The notes under the pieces were generated by a model, which was not told the origin of the DNA, made no database searches, and saw only the letters and a program-made list of their open reading frames with translations. Of a DNA stretch of 64,000 nucleotides, positions 1 to 10,700 are shown in pieces; positions within the stretch are counted from its first letter, which is position 1; every line of letters starts with the position of its first letter. A program made the position numbers and the translations under genes. This stretch comes from Cotesia glomerata (taxonomy: Eukaryota; Arthropoda; Insecta; Hymenoptera; Braconidae), in the NCBI RefSeq assembly GCF_020080835.1, contig NC_058164.1:12160142-12224141 (forward strand). The letters are read 5' to 3'.

Positions 1-482
1 TTCTTCGGAGTGCCCGTCCTGCCCGGGAGTTGCTGAAGATGCGGAGCACGTCTTCTTTGTATGTCCTCGTTTCGATTCACAGCGTGAAGAGTTAGAAAGG
101 ATCATTAACCAGAGAATGCAACCAGATTCACTAGTGGAAGCAATGTTGTCATCAGAAGCTGCCTGGAACGCTACCAACACGTTTGCTACAGAAGTCCTCA
201 CAGACTTGCGTCCCACCAAAAGAAGAAGAGCAAATATCAGAAGATAGAAGGAAGGTAGTTAACACCTTAGCCACCAGAAGGAAGAGCAGTTGCTAGTTCC
301 TCACCTCACGAAGTAATGCCTGACGGCGGTTTCCATGAGGGATTAGAGGAAAGAAGAAAAGGGGTTTAGGGTTTAGTGAGTAGGGGCGTTAGCGTCGAGT
401 CTTCACATATCCAGGCGAAACAGCTATGCCTGGAATCCGCAAAAAGGATTCCCCCCTCTAAAAAAAAAAAAAAAAAAAAAAA
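1..482 (+). mobile_element. 3' end of an R1-clade-like non-LTR retrotransposon
   Basis: An open frame entering from the window edge (base 2) runs to a TAG at 245-247. It encodes the C-terminal tail of a reverse-transcriptase polyprotein with a CCHC-like knuckle (CPSC, then AEHVFFVC), typical of the ORF2 C-terminus of R1/I-group non-LTR elements. A 3' UTR of about 210 bases follows and ends in a poly-A tract at 461-482, the usual 3' terminus of a retrotransposed LINE. The reverse transcriptase core lies upstream of the window. The clade call is by motif resemblance; the family could be another R1/I-group lineage. Confidence 0.75.
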
Positions 483-502
483 CACACAAAGCCAGCAAGA
501 CG

Positions 503-1478
503 GTGTCTAGCAAGAATTATGACCAACACCATGGGATCAAGAACAAAAAAGAGAAGAGTTCGTCTAGAAGTAGTCCACTAGGTACTGCTATATGGAGCGG
601 AGATATGGGCAGACATATTAAAGCAGAAGACCTACCGGCGAAAGATAGCAGCAGTACAGCGGCAAGGCGCTCTCAGGGTTGCCTGCGCCTACCGCACAGT
701 TTCCGAAGCAGCTGTATTGGTCATTGCGGGAGCCACGCCCATCGACCTATTAGCATTCGAGAGAGCTAAACTCTATGACGCTAAAGATAGTGATGAAATA
801 TGAAGGACGCAAGAACGAGGATAAAGGCGGAAACGCAGCAAGAGTGGCAGGACCGATGGACATCGGGAGAGACGGGCAGATGGACAGCGCGCCTGATCCC
901 AAATATCAACGTCTGGCTTTCTCGAAAGCACGGGGACACGGACTTCTTCCTGACCCAGCTATTGACGGGATATGGGCAGTTCAATGCCTATCTTTTCAAG
1001 ATGGGTTTGCACAGCACACCAACGTACAAATACTGCCCAGACAAAATTGACAACGCCGAGCACACGTTTTTTGAGTGTGATCGGTGAAAGGACGACAGAA
1101 TCAGCACCGTAGAAACAATAGGCACAACGCTCTCCCCTGAGAGCTTGGTAACCTGCATGATTAAAAAAGAAGAAAACTGGTCAGCTGTCGCAGCCTATAC
1201 GCAGCATCTTCTAAAGGAAAAAATCGCAGAAAGAGACTAGTAGCTAGGAGCAATCGTCGTGAGACGTAACACGGACTGGATTGAAGTAATGCTAACGCGG
1301 TCCCGATCCAGTCTTCCCCGTAACATCTATGGAGAAAGAGAGAGGAGGATGTTTAGTCGGTATTGTTGTCAATAATTTTGACTTCCGACTCCGACATACC
1401 CAGGACAAACATCTCGTCCTGGTATACGTAAATGTATTTGACCTCCTCTATAAAAAAAAAAAAAAAAAAAAAAAAAAC
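503..1478 (+). mobile_element. Second, frame-shifted R1-like retrotransposon 3' end
   Basis: This directly follows the poly-A of the first tail. A frame read through about 670-790 gives a degenerate reverse-transcriptase C-terminal segment (RVACAYRTVSEAAVLVIAG, then PIDLLAFERA). The frame from 800 continues as EWQDRWTSGETGRWTARLIP, then a YCPDK..NAEHTFFECDR zinc-knuckle-like motif, a stop at 1087-1089, and residual coding similarity to about 1230. The frame changes and internal stops show that it is dead. A 3' UTR ends in poly-A at 1451-1477. It differs in sequence from the tail at 1-482, so these are two separate insertions and not one duplication. Confidence 0.75.
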
Positions 1479-1727
1479 ACATACAGACATAGTGACAACA
1501 TCGCGGGGGTAGTCAGGGAAGCTTCCTATGATCTTAAAACGTCGAAATCTGATGAAAAACCGATTTTTGCAAAACGGGGTGAAAACAATAACTTCCCGAT
1601 TTTTTAAAATCTTCGATTTTCTTAGCGGGAAGTTTAAAAAAAAAGAAAAAAAAAAGTAGCAAGATAAAACATTAGTCTTTGTGAATGAATGCAATAAAAA
1701 TTGATATTCATGCCACATTTTTATTTT
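1479..1727. repeat. Interspersed repeat fragment
   Basis: Bases 1535-1640 carry a block (AACGGGGTGAAAACAATAAC, then TTCCCGAT and TAGCGGGAAGTT) that recurs in diverged form at 52165-52222. No convincing reading frame is present; the open frame on the minus strand is low-complexity. Confidence 0.5.
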
Positions 1728-1947
1728 TTTCCCTTCCGGGCGTAAAGTGTCAACTTTAGCTCCGCTGCGCTAAACGAAGTTGCCACTTTCCGCCTTCGTC
1801 GGGGAAAAAAATAGTATACACTCCTCGGGAAGTAAATAAGAAAGTCTCAGATCACATGTTTGTTGACCTCGGCTTCGTCTCGGCCAACAATTACATGTAA
1901 TCTGAGACCTTTTTTACTTTACTTCCCTAGAGGTGTAATATACTATT
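1728..1947 (+). repeat. Two-hairpin interspersed repeat, copy A
   Basis: About 220 bp made of two adjacent hairpins. The first is built on GTGTCAACTTT/AAGTTGCCAC near 1747-1788. The second has arms AGTCTCAGATCACATG and CATGTAATCTGAGAC at about 1843-1909. The second hairpin lies inside short inverted ends, AATAGTATACA and TAATATACTATT. Copies occur at 55008-55229 (same strand) and 59708-59928 (opposite strand). It looks like a non-autonomous DNA element. No coding capacity was seen. Confidence 0.75.
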
Positions 1948-3549
1948 GAGTACAAAATTACTAGTTGGTAAGAAAGACAAGCCGCATGAAATTTTCATTT
2001 ATTTTAGATTAGATTACCCATTAGCTGTCTCAAATGATTAAAAGTTGAACAATTAATTCTACAAAAATTTTTATAATTCAAACATAAAAGTATATAACAG
2101 AAGGAAGAGACTCAAATGATGAGTAATAACAGTACATTACAATAAGTTACGTGAACGTAACATTAATTATGTAATAACGATAATGATTCCCTCAGTTTAA
2201 TAGTGCTATCAGTTCTCGAATTATACCAAAATGTAGAATGTATGTGGACTAAGCCTTCAATTCCACACTTTCGAAGCTTATTAATTATGTGCAATGACAA
2301 ATAAGCTTATGAGACATACATTTTACAATTTGATCATATTAAAAATAAAATCTACTCGAACTTTAGGAAATTATATAGAATTTTGTTGTTTTAATACCTA
2401 CTTATAAAATTAAAAATGAAAACTATGATCAGAAATCGAATAACAAATTTTGCATACATAAATTTTTTTAATTAAAAAAAAAACTAATTTAAAGAATAAA
2501 AATTAGTATAAAACTGGTCTATCAATACTAAAGCTTAACTTAATTGAAAATATGATATTTCTTCTTTTCTTTTTATTTACAGCTGGGTTTTTAAAATTAG
2601 TTAATTTGTTTAAGAGCTATAAAACAACTGCACACATTTGTACTCACCTGGTAAAAAGTTCTCACCCTGTTATATTCACTCGGAAATTTTTTAATGACAA
2701 CGTTGGTGAGCATATTCTCGAGTTTTTTTTTTAATTTGTTAGCAAATTAACATTTTAGTTATTTGCCATAATTTTATCGACCGAAGAGCTTATTAATAAA
2801 ATCTACCATCTCAAAAAAAAATGCAGAAATAAAGTTCGCTCGAGTACTTTGTGCTAACTTAAAAATAAAGATGTGGGAGTAATAAGATTTAATATAATTT
2901 AAGACACTATTTATAAATTATTTCAACGATAGTCAGACTTCTAATTTAATTTGTCGAAGTAATTAACTAAGAAAATTAAGGAATAATAGTGTTTTAAAAA
3001 AAGATATTCAATCAACAAAAGTATAACAAAAACATTACCTTAAACTATTTTAAATAATATTACAAGGAATAGTTCATAACTTTTATAATGAAACAGAGAA
3101 ATAAATTTTTCCCATCATCATATTAAAAGACCATTCGGCAGCAGAAATGGAAGTAGATTTCATAGTGAATCGAACAACTACGAGAATCGTAAACACGTCT
3201 GTGTATATTGAGTACATCGTAAAAACACTAAATTAATAAGTACATTTAAAGTAATCAATGAAGACCACAATTGTGGTCGCTGTACATTTCAATATGACTA
3301 AAATAATCATTTCTAAAACGAATGCAAGAATAAAATTCTATGAAATACACAAAGATAGTAGGTAATTTTTGGCCCAGACGGTTGGTTAGATACATCCCGT
3401 ATGGTTCTCCCAGCGATCTCGTATGGCTATTTTAGCCATCTAACGTATTGCTGTTAGAGCGATCGAGTAAATGGCTCTGGTAACAATCAAGCTAAGTGGG
3501 GATAGCTACTATAGCAATACAGTATAGCTCAGAGAGCGATATTTTTTTT
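1948..3549. other. AT-rich intergenic DNA
   Basis: No gene was found. A slightly GC-richer patch at 3365-3545 contains a small palindrome (TATGGCTATTTTAGCCAT) and looks like an old transposon fragment, but I could not find a second copy in the window. Confidence 0.5.
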
Positions 3550-3860
3550 CCATGTATGCAAATTAAAGCTCATTTATTGAACTTTCAGATGCAATTTACA
3601 AAAATTTTACAAATTATTACATTCAAGAGTTATTTTGCAAAGAAAAAATAACCAAAAGAAACAAGTACCAATTTTTGAGAATTTTGAAGAATTCAAATTT
3701 TTGTTATCCTAAACTATTTAATTTAGAAAAAAAATTAGCATGCAAATTAAAGCTTATTTATCAAGCTTTCAGATGCAATTTACAGAAATATGATAAGATA
3801 TCGCGTTCAATTGTTATCGCGCAGAAAAACAGTAGAAATGAAGATTTTTGCGATTTTTGA
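3550..3860 (+). repeat. Diverged direct duplication, period about 187 bp
   Basis: The block ATGCAAATTAAAGCT..TTTAT followed by CTTTCAGATGCAATTTAC starts near 3553 and again near 3740, with matching context downstream. It is a two-copy tandem duplication with appreciable divergence. No gene is present. Confidence 0.6.
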
Positions 3861-4600
3861 ATTGCTACAAACATGCATAAACTTTTAAACCATATGCATT
3901 TTCTGAATTCGCTTGACGAGCGAAATCAAAATATAGCAAAATTTTTCAAAAATTTTTCAAAAGTTCCGTCATGAGGACCAATGCAATAGTTAGATTTCTA
4001 TGAAATCTACTAGAAAAATTGTTGAAAATATGCTTTTTTTCCCAGATTAAACTCATGTAAGCCCCTTAAGAAAAAAAAGAATTTATGATTTTGAATATCA
4101 ATTTTTTATCGAATAAAACGCGAAGCAATTTGACCTTTACTACAATCAATTTGCAGTTTGTTTGAGAAATTTCAACTGACCGTGGTGAAAATTCACCGTG
4201 AAACCCGCATGACCTAAAATCATTAACTCAGAATACGGAAATGATGAGACATGTGACGATTTTATCACTATAATTATTCTTTAATTGTTGTTGAAGATAA
4301 CGATAAAAAATATATAACTAAAGATTGATATTGGCTTTTGTTTCAAAAATAGTTTCATTAAAAATTCTCTCAACGCATTTAATATATTTTAAATTCTTTT
4401 TACATCAGTAGAATATAAAAAAGACCTTGAGGTCTATGAACGTGAAAACTAATTTTTTAGAAATAAATTAAAGTTAGTACATTGGCCTCTGTGGGTATTA
4501 TACTCATGACATTGTCAAGGTAATTGTAATAATTACATACGAAACCTTAGTTTTTTACAAAATATACGAACTTATCATTCATCTAAAGCCCTGATGACAA
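3861..4600. other. AT-rich DNA upstream of the serine protease gene
   Basis: No coding region or recognisable repeat was seen here. It forms the 5' flank of the protease gene. Confidence 0.4.
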
Positions 4601-4609
4601 GAGTTATAT

Positions 4610-4617
4610 TATAAATA
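4610..4617 (+). promoter_or_regulatory. Candidate TATA box of the serine protease gene
   Basis: TATAAATA lies about 174-181 bp before the start codon at 4791. A start about 30 bp downstream would give a 5' leader of about 150 nt. The initiator was not identified, so this is an inference from position and consensus only. Confidence 0.4.
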
Positions 4618-4790
4618 CAAATACAATGAGTCAACTAATTCAAGAGCATCTCCGCCCCTCTTTTGTTCATAATTTGAAAATATAAGTGGGAGAGAATAAT
4701 GTTTGCGATTTATAAAGAACCCGTCAATATTAAGAAACTGTGATAACTTTTCTGTCAACCGACAAGTGCCTAGATCCAGCCAAGGGAACA

Positions 4791-7700
4791 ATGGCTTGCG
4801 TGATATTCGTTTTTATCGGAGTTTTAACACCTATTTTTGCAGTAGAATATAATAACTGTAAGTATACTTATTATACAATTTTTTTTCATATACCTTAAAC
4901 AAAGTTTTTTATTTCCATACTAAACCGTCAACACTCCCTGTTTTTAAGTCTTTCACTTGCACTGTAGCGATGTCCTATAAGCTTAATGTTGTTGGATGAG
5001 AAAAATTCTCATAGCGCAAGTGTTGAAGGGTTAACAGTTTAATGCGTTACTATGAAAAAAATTGCACGTCACTAGCGTCTACGCTATAGCGAGTGCTTTA
5101 CTATCGAACCATATTTATTCTGCAATTTAAACGAGTACCCTTATAAGAAATTTAACTTGTTTTATCAACAATTTTGAAAAAAAAAAGTAATTGAAATTGA
5201 TTTAAAACGATAAGTTAAAAATTAAACTTTATTATTATAATCTATAGATAAAAAAAAATTTTCTGTATATTTATATGATAAATTAGATTTTTTTAATTAA
5301 ATTTAGTATCATTGGAAATATCTTGAGCTGAATTTGTGCCTTTTATAGGTTCCATATAGTTTTCAGCAAAAGTTAATTTTTTGTGATAAGTTTTCGGATT
5401 AGTTTTAAATTTTGCTTATTTGTTTATTTATTTATCGTATTTTGTACATATGAATGTAGTTACACGTTAAATATTAATCCATGTAATTAAAAAAATAAGG
5501 AAAAATTTGTGATATGAAAAATATCTTTATTGTAACAAATTTAAAATGTAAAATGGGTTTCTATACAAGGAAAAAAAAAACTGTAGCTGCTACAGGTCTT
5601 AGGCCTGTAGCATGTTCCTGTAGCAGCTACAGGCCTAGTTTTGTAGCTGCAACAGGAAAAGCCTGTAGCTACTACAGGCCTAGTTTTGTAGCTGCAACAG
5701 GACAAGCTCCAAGTTTAAAATTTAATTTGATTATTATAAATCAACATATTAACATCAATTATTAGTTTTTTACATGGATCAGCTGATAATTAATTTGTTA
5801 ATATGATAAAACTCTTCTTACAACTAAGTTTCATAATCTTATAAACAATTTATCGGGTCTTTTACTTTACTGCAATATTGATCTTGGACTAAAAGAGGTG
5901 ATTGCATGTATTTGGAATTTTAACCCTAGACTGGTCAACGTATGAGCGTGACGCTGCGCTCAATTTTATTTTTTTTATTACATCTTCAATATTTACTAAA
6001 ATTATTCAAAAAAATTTGACTTTATTCCTTGAACATTTTAGAATATATAAATAATTTTTTCAAACATCTTGGAAAACGTTAAATTGCTGAATAAAAATTT
6101 CTTAATAAAATTCGCGGGGCTTTCCTCATCGCTTGACCAGAGTCGTAAGTAGTTTTTTGTCCGCAACGTTGCCGAAAACACCTTTAGTCTCTGCCTATCA
6201 TGTGTATGAACTGGCAACACTGTACGCTCTAAAAGCATTGCGGCAAATCCCTCATCACTTGACCAAAGTCGTTAGGTCGCGCTTGTTAACCAGTTTACAC
6301 AGAAAAAAAAATGTTCTTGAATCAAGTATATATTTTTGAAGAGCTCAATATTATTGGTTTGAGTAGAAAAATTCTTGCTTTAAGAAAATTTTTCTTGATT
6401 TAAAGAAATTTTACTTAATTTCAGAATTTTTCATCTTGATTCAAGACAATTACCCTCTTCAAAATTATATTCTTGATTCAAGAATTTTTCTCTTGAATCA
6501 AGTTAATTTTTTTTTCTGTGTAGGGTTAAAAAATTTTCAGAAAATAATAAATAAGAATGAAATTATTTAACGAAATGAAATTATTTAACGTAAACATATT
6601 AAAAATGATCAATGTCCTACTATGAAAAACCTTAAAAATGAAATTCACAAAACAAATTTTTCAGTAAAATTTCAAAATTTTTAATTAAGTCGATTTTTAA
6701 GACTCAATCACATTTTTTCAACTCAGAAAAGTAGTTACAACTCAGAAACCGTCTTTAAATCAGCTGATCCAAACTAAAAATACTGCAGGCCAAATATTTT
6801 TATATAAATATTATTAAATAACTACTAAGCCTGTAATCGTGACAGTGTTATCTCTGTATCTGTGTTAGGGCTAGGATTAGCTGCAAGAAGGTTAGACCTG
6901 TAGTTGCTACAAAACTAGGCCTGTAGCTACCACAGGCCCACGCCTGTAGCTGCTACAGGCTTAACCTTGTTGCAGCTACAGAAAAGTGGAATGAAGTATC
7001 CACAGGCTCAGCCTGTAGCAGCAACAGTTTTTTTTTCCGTGTAGTAAAATTTTGTAACACTAGGTAAGGATCCTTACTCGAGTAACCTGAATTCGTGTCT
7101 TTTCATGGTTTAATGTTATTTCAGCGATGGTTATTTAACATCTAAATAACTGAGTGTAAGAGAAATTTTGTGACGGACATAATTATATTTTAAAAGAAAT
7201 TTTTATAATTGACTTTATATCACAGGAAGGTTTCAATCTGAATTTGTGCCTCCTTCTAACTATACATTTTTTATCGATGATCAATTTTTTTGCGAAAAAA
7301 ATAGAAGAATTCAATTCATACTTTTATTAAAACCAATAAAGTGCTTCGGTAGAAAGTAAAATTTTTAAATCGAAAATTAAAAAAGACTATACGTTTTCAA
7401 ATAAAAACTTAATTTTGCAGAAAAGTTTTTTGGATCAATTTGTTTTTTTTTTTTTGTATGTATAAAAGAAGGAATATAATAATCTCGACACGCTATGAAA
7501 ATTATTAAATTGTCTTATTACATTGCACGGTAAATATTATAATCAAAAAAACGTTTAATGATGACAATTAGTGAAAGATTTAAAATTATAATCAAGTAAA
7601 AAGAAATATTTCACATGACAACAATAACTCTGAATATTAATTTTATAGGGATAAAGAAACAATTGTTTAAATATTTGTATAGAAATTTTAGACAATGGTT

Positions 7701-10700
7701 CTTTAAAATTCACTAAAATAAAATTCAATAACATAATTAATTGATTCACTAGTATACAAAGTAAACAATAAAATCAATAACAGCATATGAAAATTTTCTA
7801 TGAAGCTGCTCGAATTTTGCCAGTGACTGTGTTATGAGTTGTATTCGAGTCTAACACTTCTTCCGTGTTAAATCATTGACAAATATAAAAAACATACATA
7901 AACAGAAATAAAAATACTATTAAAATTCAACTAAATATATTTTAACCTCAACAGTACCTACAAAACATCCAGGAGTAGATGAGGTAGCGACCACAATTTT
8001 GATGGTGAATAATAAAAAATTTTATTTCAATCGTAAAAATTATATTTCAAATCATAATACAAATATTTATTATATATACAATATTTACAGTATCCATTTA
8101 TATATTAATTCAACGATCAGTTTTTACTGTAATGTATACTTTGCAAACAAAAATTATTCGCAATAAATTTCTTGGCGGATAGTTTTCCAAGTATTTTATC
8201 TCCAGTTATTAAATAATATAAACTTTTATAAATGCAAATAAGTTATTTACTGATGAAGATAGAAAATTTGTGGACACGCCAGTACAACGACCATCCGTCT
8301 ATGACAGAATTTACAATTCAAACTAACCGCATGCATTGGCTATAATTTTATTTAACTCTGACAGCGTCAGCGGAAAATGCAGTACACTAGTATTCGGTAT
8401 GTATGGCAGGTCGATGGGTGTCTCTCGAGCGATAAATACAATTATTGTGGGGTGCCAATCGCCAAGTGCATCAGTAGTCTGTTGTGTATGTAAAACACAT
8501 CGAGCGGATTAAAAAAAAAAAAAAAAAATATATCACTTCCGCTTTCTGACACTTGGATATACTACATCTAACTGTCAATTGTTCTCATATACTAAAAAAT
8601 CAATCAATTATTCTTGAATTACATTAATAAGTTCATGCTGTTTTATTTGAAAAACTAAATATCAAGAGCTGCTAAATAATTCTCATAAAGTGCAAGCCGT
8701 TGAATTTATTAAGGCACAACACTTACGATACCACTGAGCCAAAAATATCTGCTTCGTATCACCCTGATAAAAAATGAAAATCAACTTTTTTCGCGTTAGA
8801 CATAAAACAAGTTATTTTTACAACTGTTTTTAGAAGTGAAAAAATAATTGCCACATTGTAAAATTTAAACATCATTTCATTATAAGTTTTTTTATGAACT
8901 GTAAAATATTTTTTCGAGCATTTTGAACGCGACATCGAAAATGCTGCACTTGTCATATTTTTTCTATTGTTCCGAAACAATAATGAAAAACTTTATTCAA
9001 TTTCAAACACAGGCAAAAAAAAAGGATTAATTCAAGAAATTACAAGAAAGTACATTAATAAATAAGTATATTAATTGAAAAGAAATATTAACAATTAAGT
9101 AAGCTACACCTAATTAATTGTTAAAATTTTTTTTTTAATTTTAACTGAATCAATCGACGACTTTTTGATTTACAGCACAAGCAGTTCTTGAAAATACATT
9201 TTCGAAATAATCACGTTTAAAGTTACACTACAGTACGGCCTTCTCAAATATCTACGATAATTCCTTAAATATTTGATGTTTAGATATTTTCTTTGGCCCA
9301 AAATCCTCTCAGTATGTTTTTATTTTTTTTTAATGTGAAATAAAAATCGATCTGAAAATTATAAAAGGATTTCCTTCCGCAAGTTTCTGAACAAAAAACT
9401 TACATTCAATTTTTAAAATGCCGTTTAAGATAACAAAATTAATTTTTAACACGCTTTTATTAGCTTCACCTGTATGTTTGTTTGTAACCGACCCTTTTGG
9501 GCTCGATTTTGCCCTACTTTGAACGATCAGATTTGATTCAAACTTTGCACACCTGTCAAAGGTCGATGACAATGCAATAATCCGATCAAAATATCCGATT
9601 ATCCTAATTAGATTCGCCAGGATTAATTAATTTCTTTCCGCATCCTTTGCATGCGAGTAAGAGAGATAGAGCGCGAACTACGCATGCGTGCAGTTCCAGA
9701 CTTACTCTTTCGGGCACTCAGTTCAGCACAACCTTATAGAGACTAATAAGGTAGTTGCGTCTTGTTCCTTATACTTACATATATATTCCGACAAATCTAA
9801 TACGCATTCTATTATCATTTTATAATATCCATAATATGTTTATAACCGTGATTTACCAAAAAACACTTCGTATTCACAACAAAACAAAATATTCAGGACA
9901 GAAATATCAATTTATTTATGTTGCGGAATAAAATTTGGTAACCAGCATGACCTTGGATCTGCAGTCGATAAGGTCACCAACTGTTAATAAGATGAAATTT
10001 TCGGAGAGAGAGCCTGAGAAACGGCTACCGCATCCAAGGAAGGCAGCAGGCACCCAATTTCCCCATTTGTCTGATTAGTTACTGTCTTAGAATAAACATC
10101 AGTGATTTTCTGATTTTTTTGAAAATCATTGATTTTTATGGCACGATACTGAAATAATTGAGTACTATAGTTCTTCAACACGCTTTATTAAATATATAAT
10201 CTAAAAGCAGCCAACATTTACTCAATCTCACTTTAGTAGTAAATTGATGTAATGATAAAAAATTTATAGTTTAAAAAATTTAACTAAAAAATGAAAAATA
10301 AATAATAGTTTAAAAAAACTAAAAAAACACGCTATTATAGAAAATCAAACTAAAAAACAGAAAATAAAATTTAATAAATTTGGATTAAGAATAGTGTAAA
10401 TAAGAAATAAATGTACATTATTGTAAAAAAGCGTGGGGTGCATAGTGTCAATAGTTATAAACATTTTATTGACAAATGTGTAGAAGAATCATCACTTTGA
10501 TAATATCATAAAACGCACTTTAAATGCACCCCACGCTTTTTTACAATAATGTACATTTATTTCTTATTTACACTATTCTTAATCCAAATTTATTAAATTT
10601 TATTTTCTGTTTTTTAGTTTGATTTTCTATAAAAGCGTGTTTTTTTAGTTTTTTTAAACTATTATTTATTTACAGAAAATTTCTCTGTTCATAATGCCTA

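Larger units (their letters stand above)
5563..7045. mobile_element. Terminal-inverted-repeat element with CTGTAGC palindrome clusters
   Basis: Outer ends match as inverted repeats. The left end is TACAAGGAAAAAAAAAACTG followed by TAGCTGCTACAGG. The right end reads, in reverse complement, TACACGGAAAAAAAAACTGT followed by TGCTGCTACAGG. Inside each end sits a cluster of the palindromic unit (C)CTGTAGCTGCTACAGG and variants: about 7 units at 5581-5705 and about 8 at 6898-7030. The middle is AT-rich, has no coding capacity and contains a smaller element at 6298-6524. It lies in intron 1 of the protease gene. Confidence 0.6.

Noticed and set aside
5563..7045. CRISPR-like array of CTGTAGC repeats
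   Set aside because: Units are variable, palindromic and irregularly spaced, in a eukaryotic intron between inverted repeats, with no cas genes. It is a transposon feature, not CRISPR.
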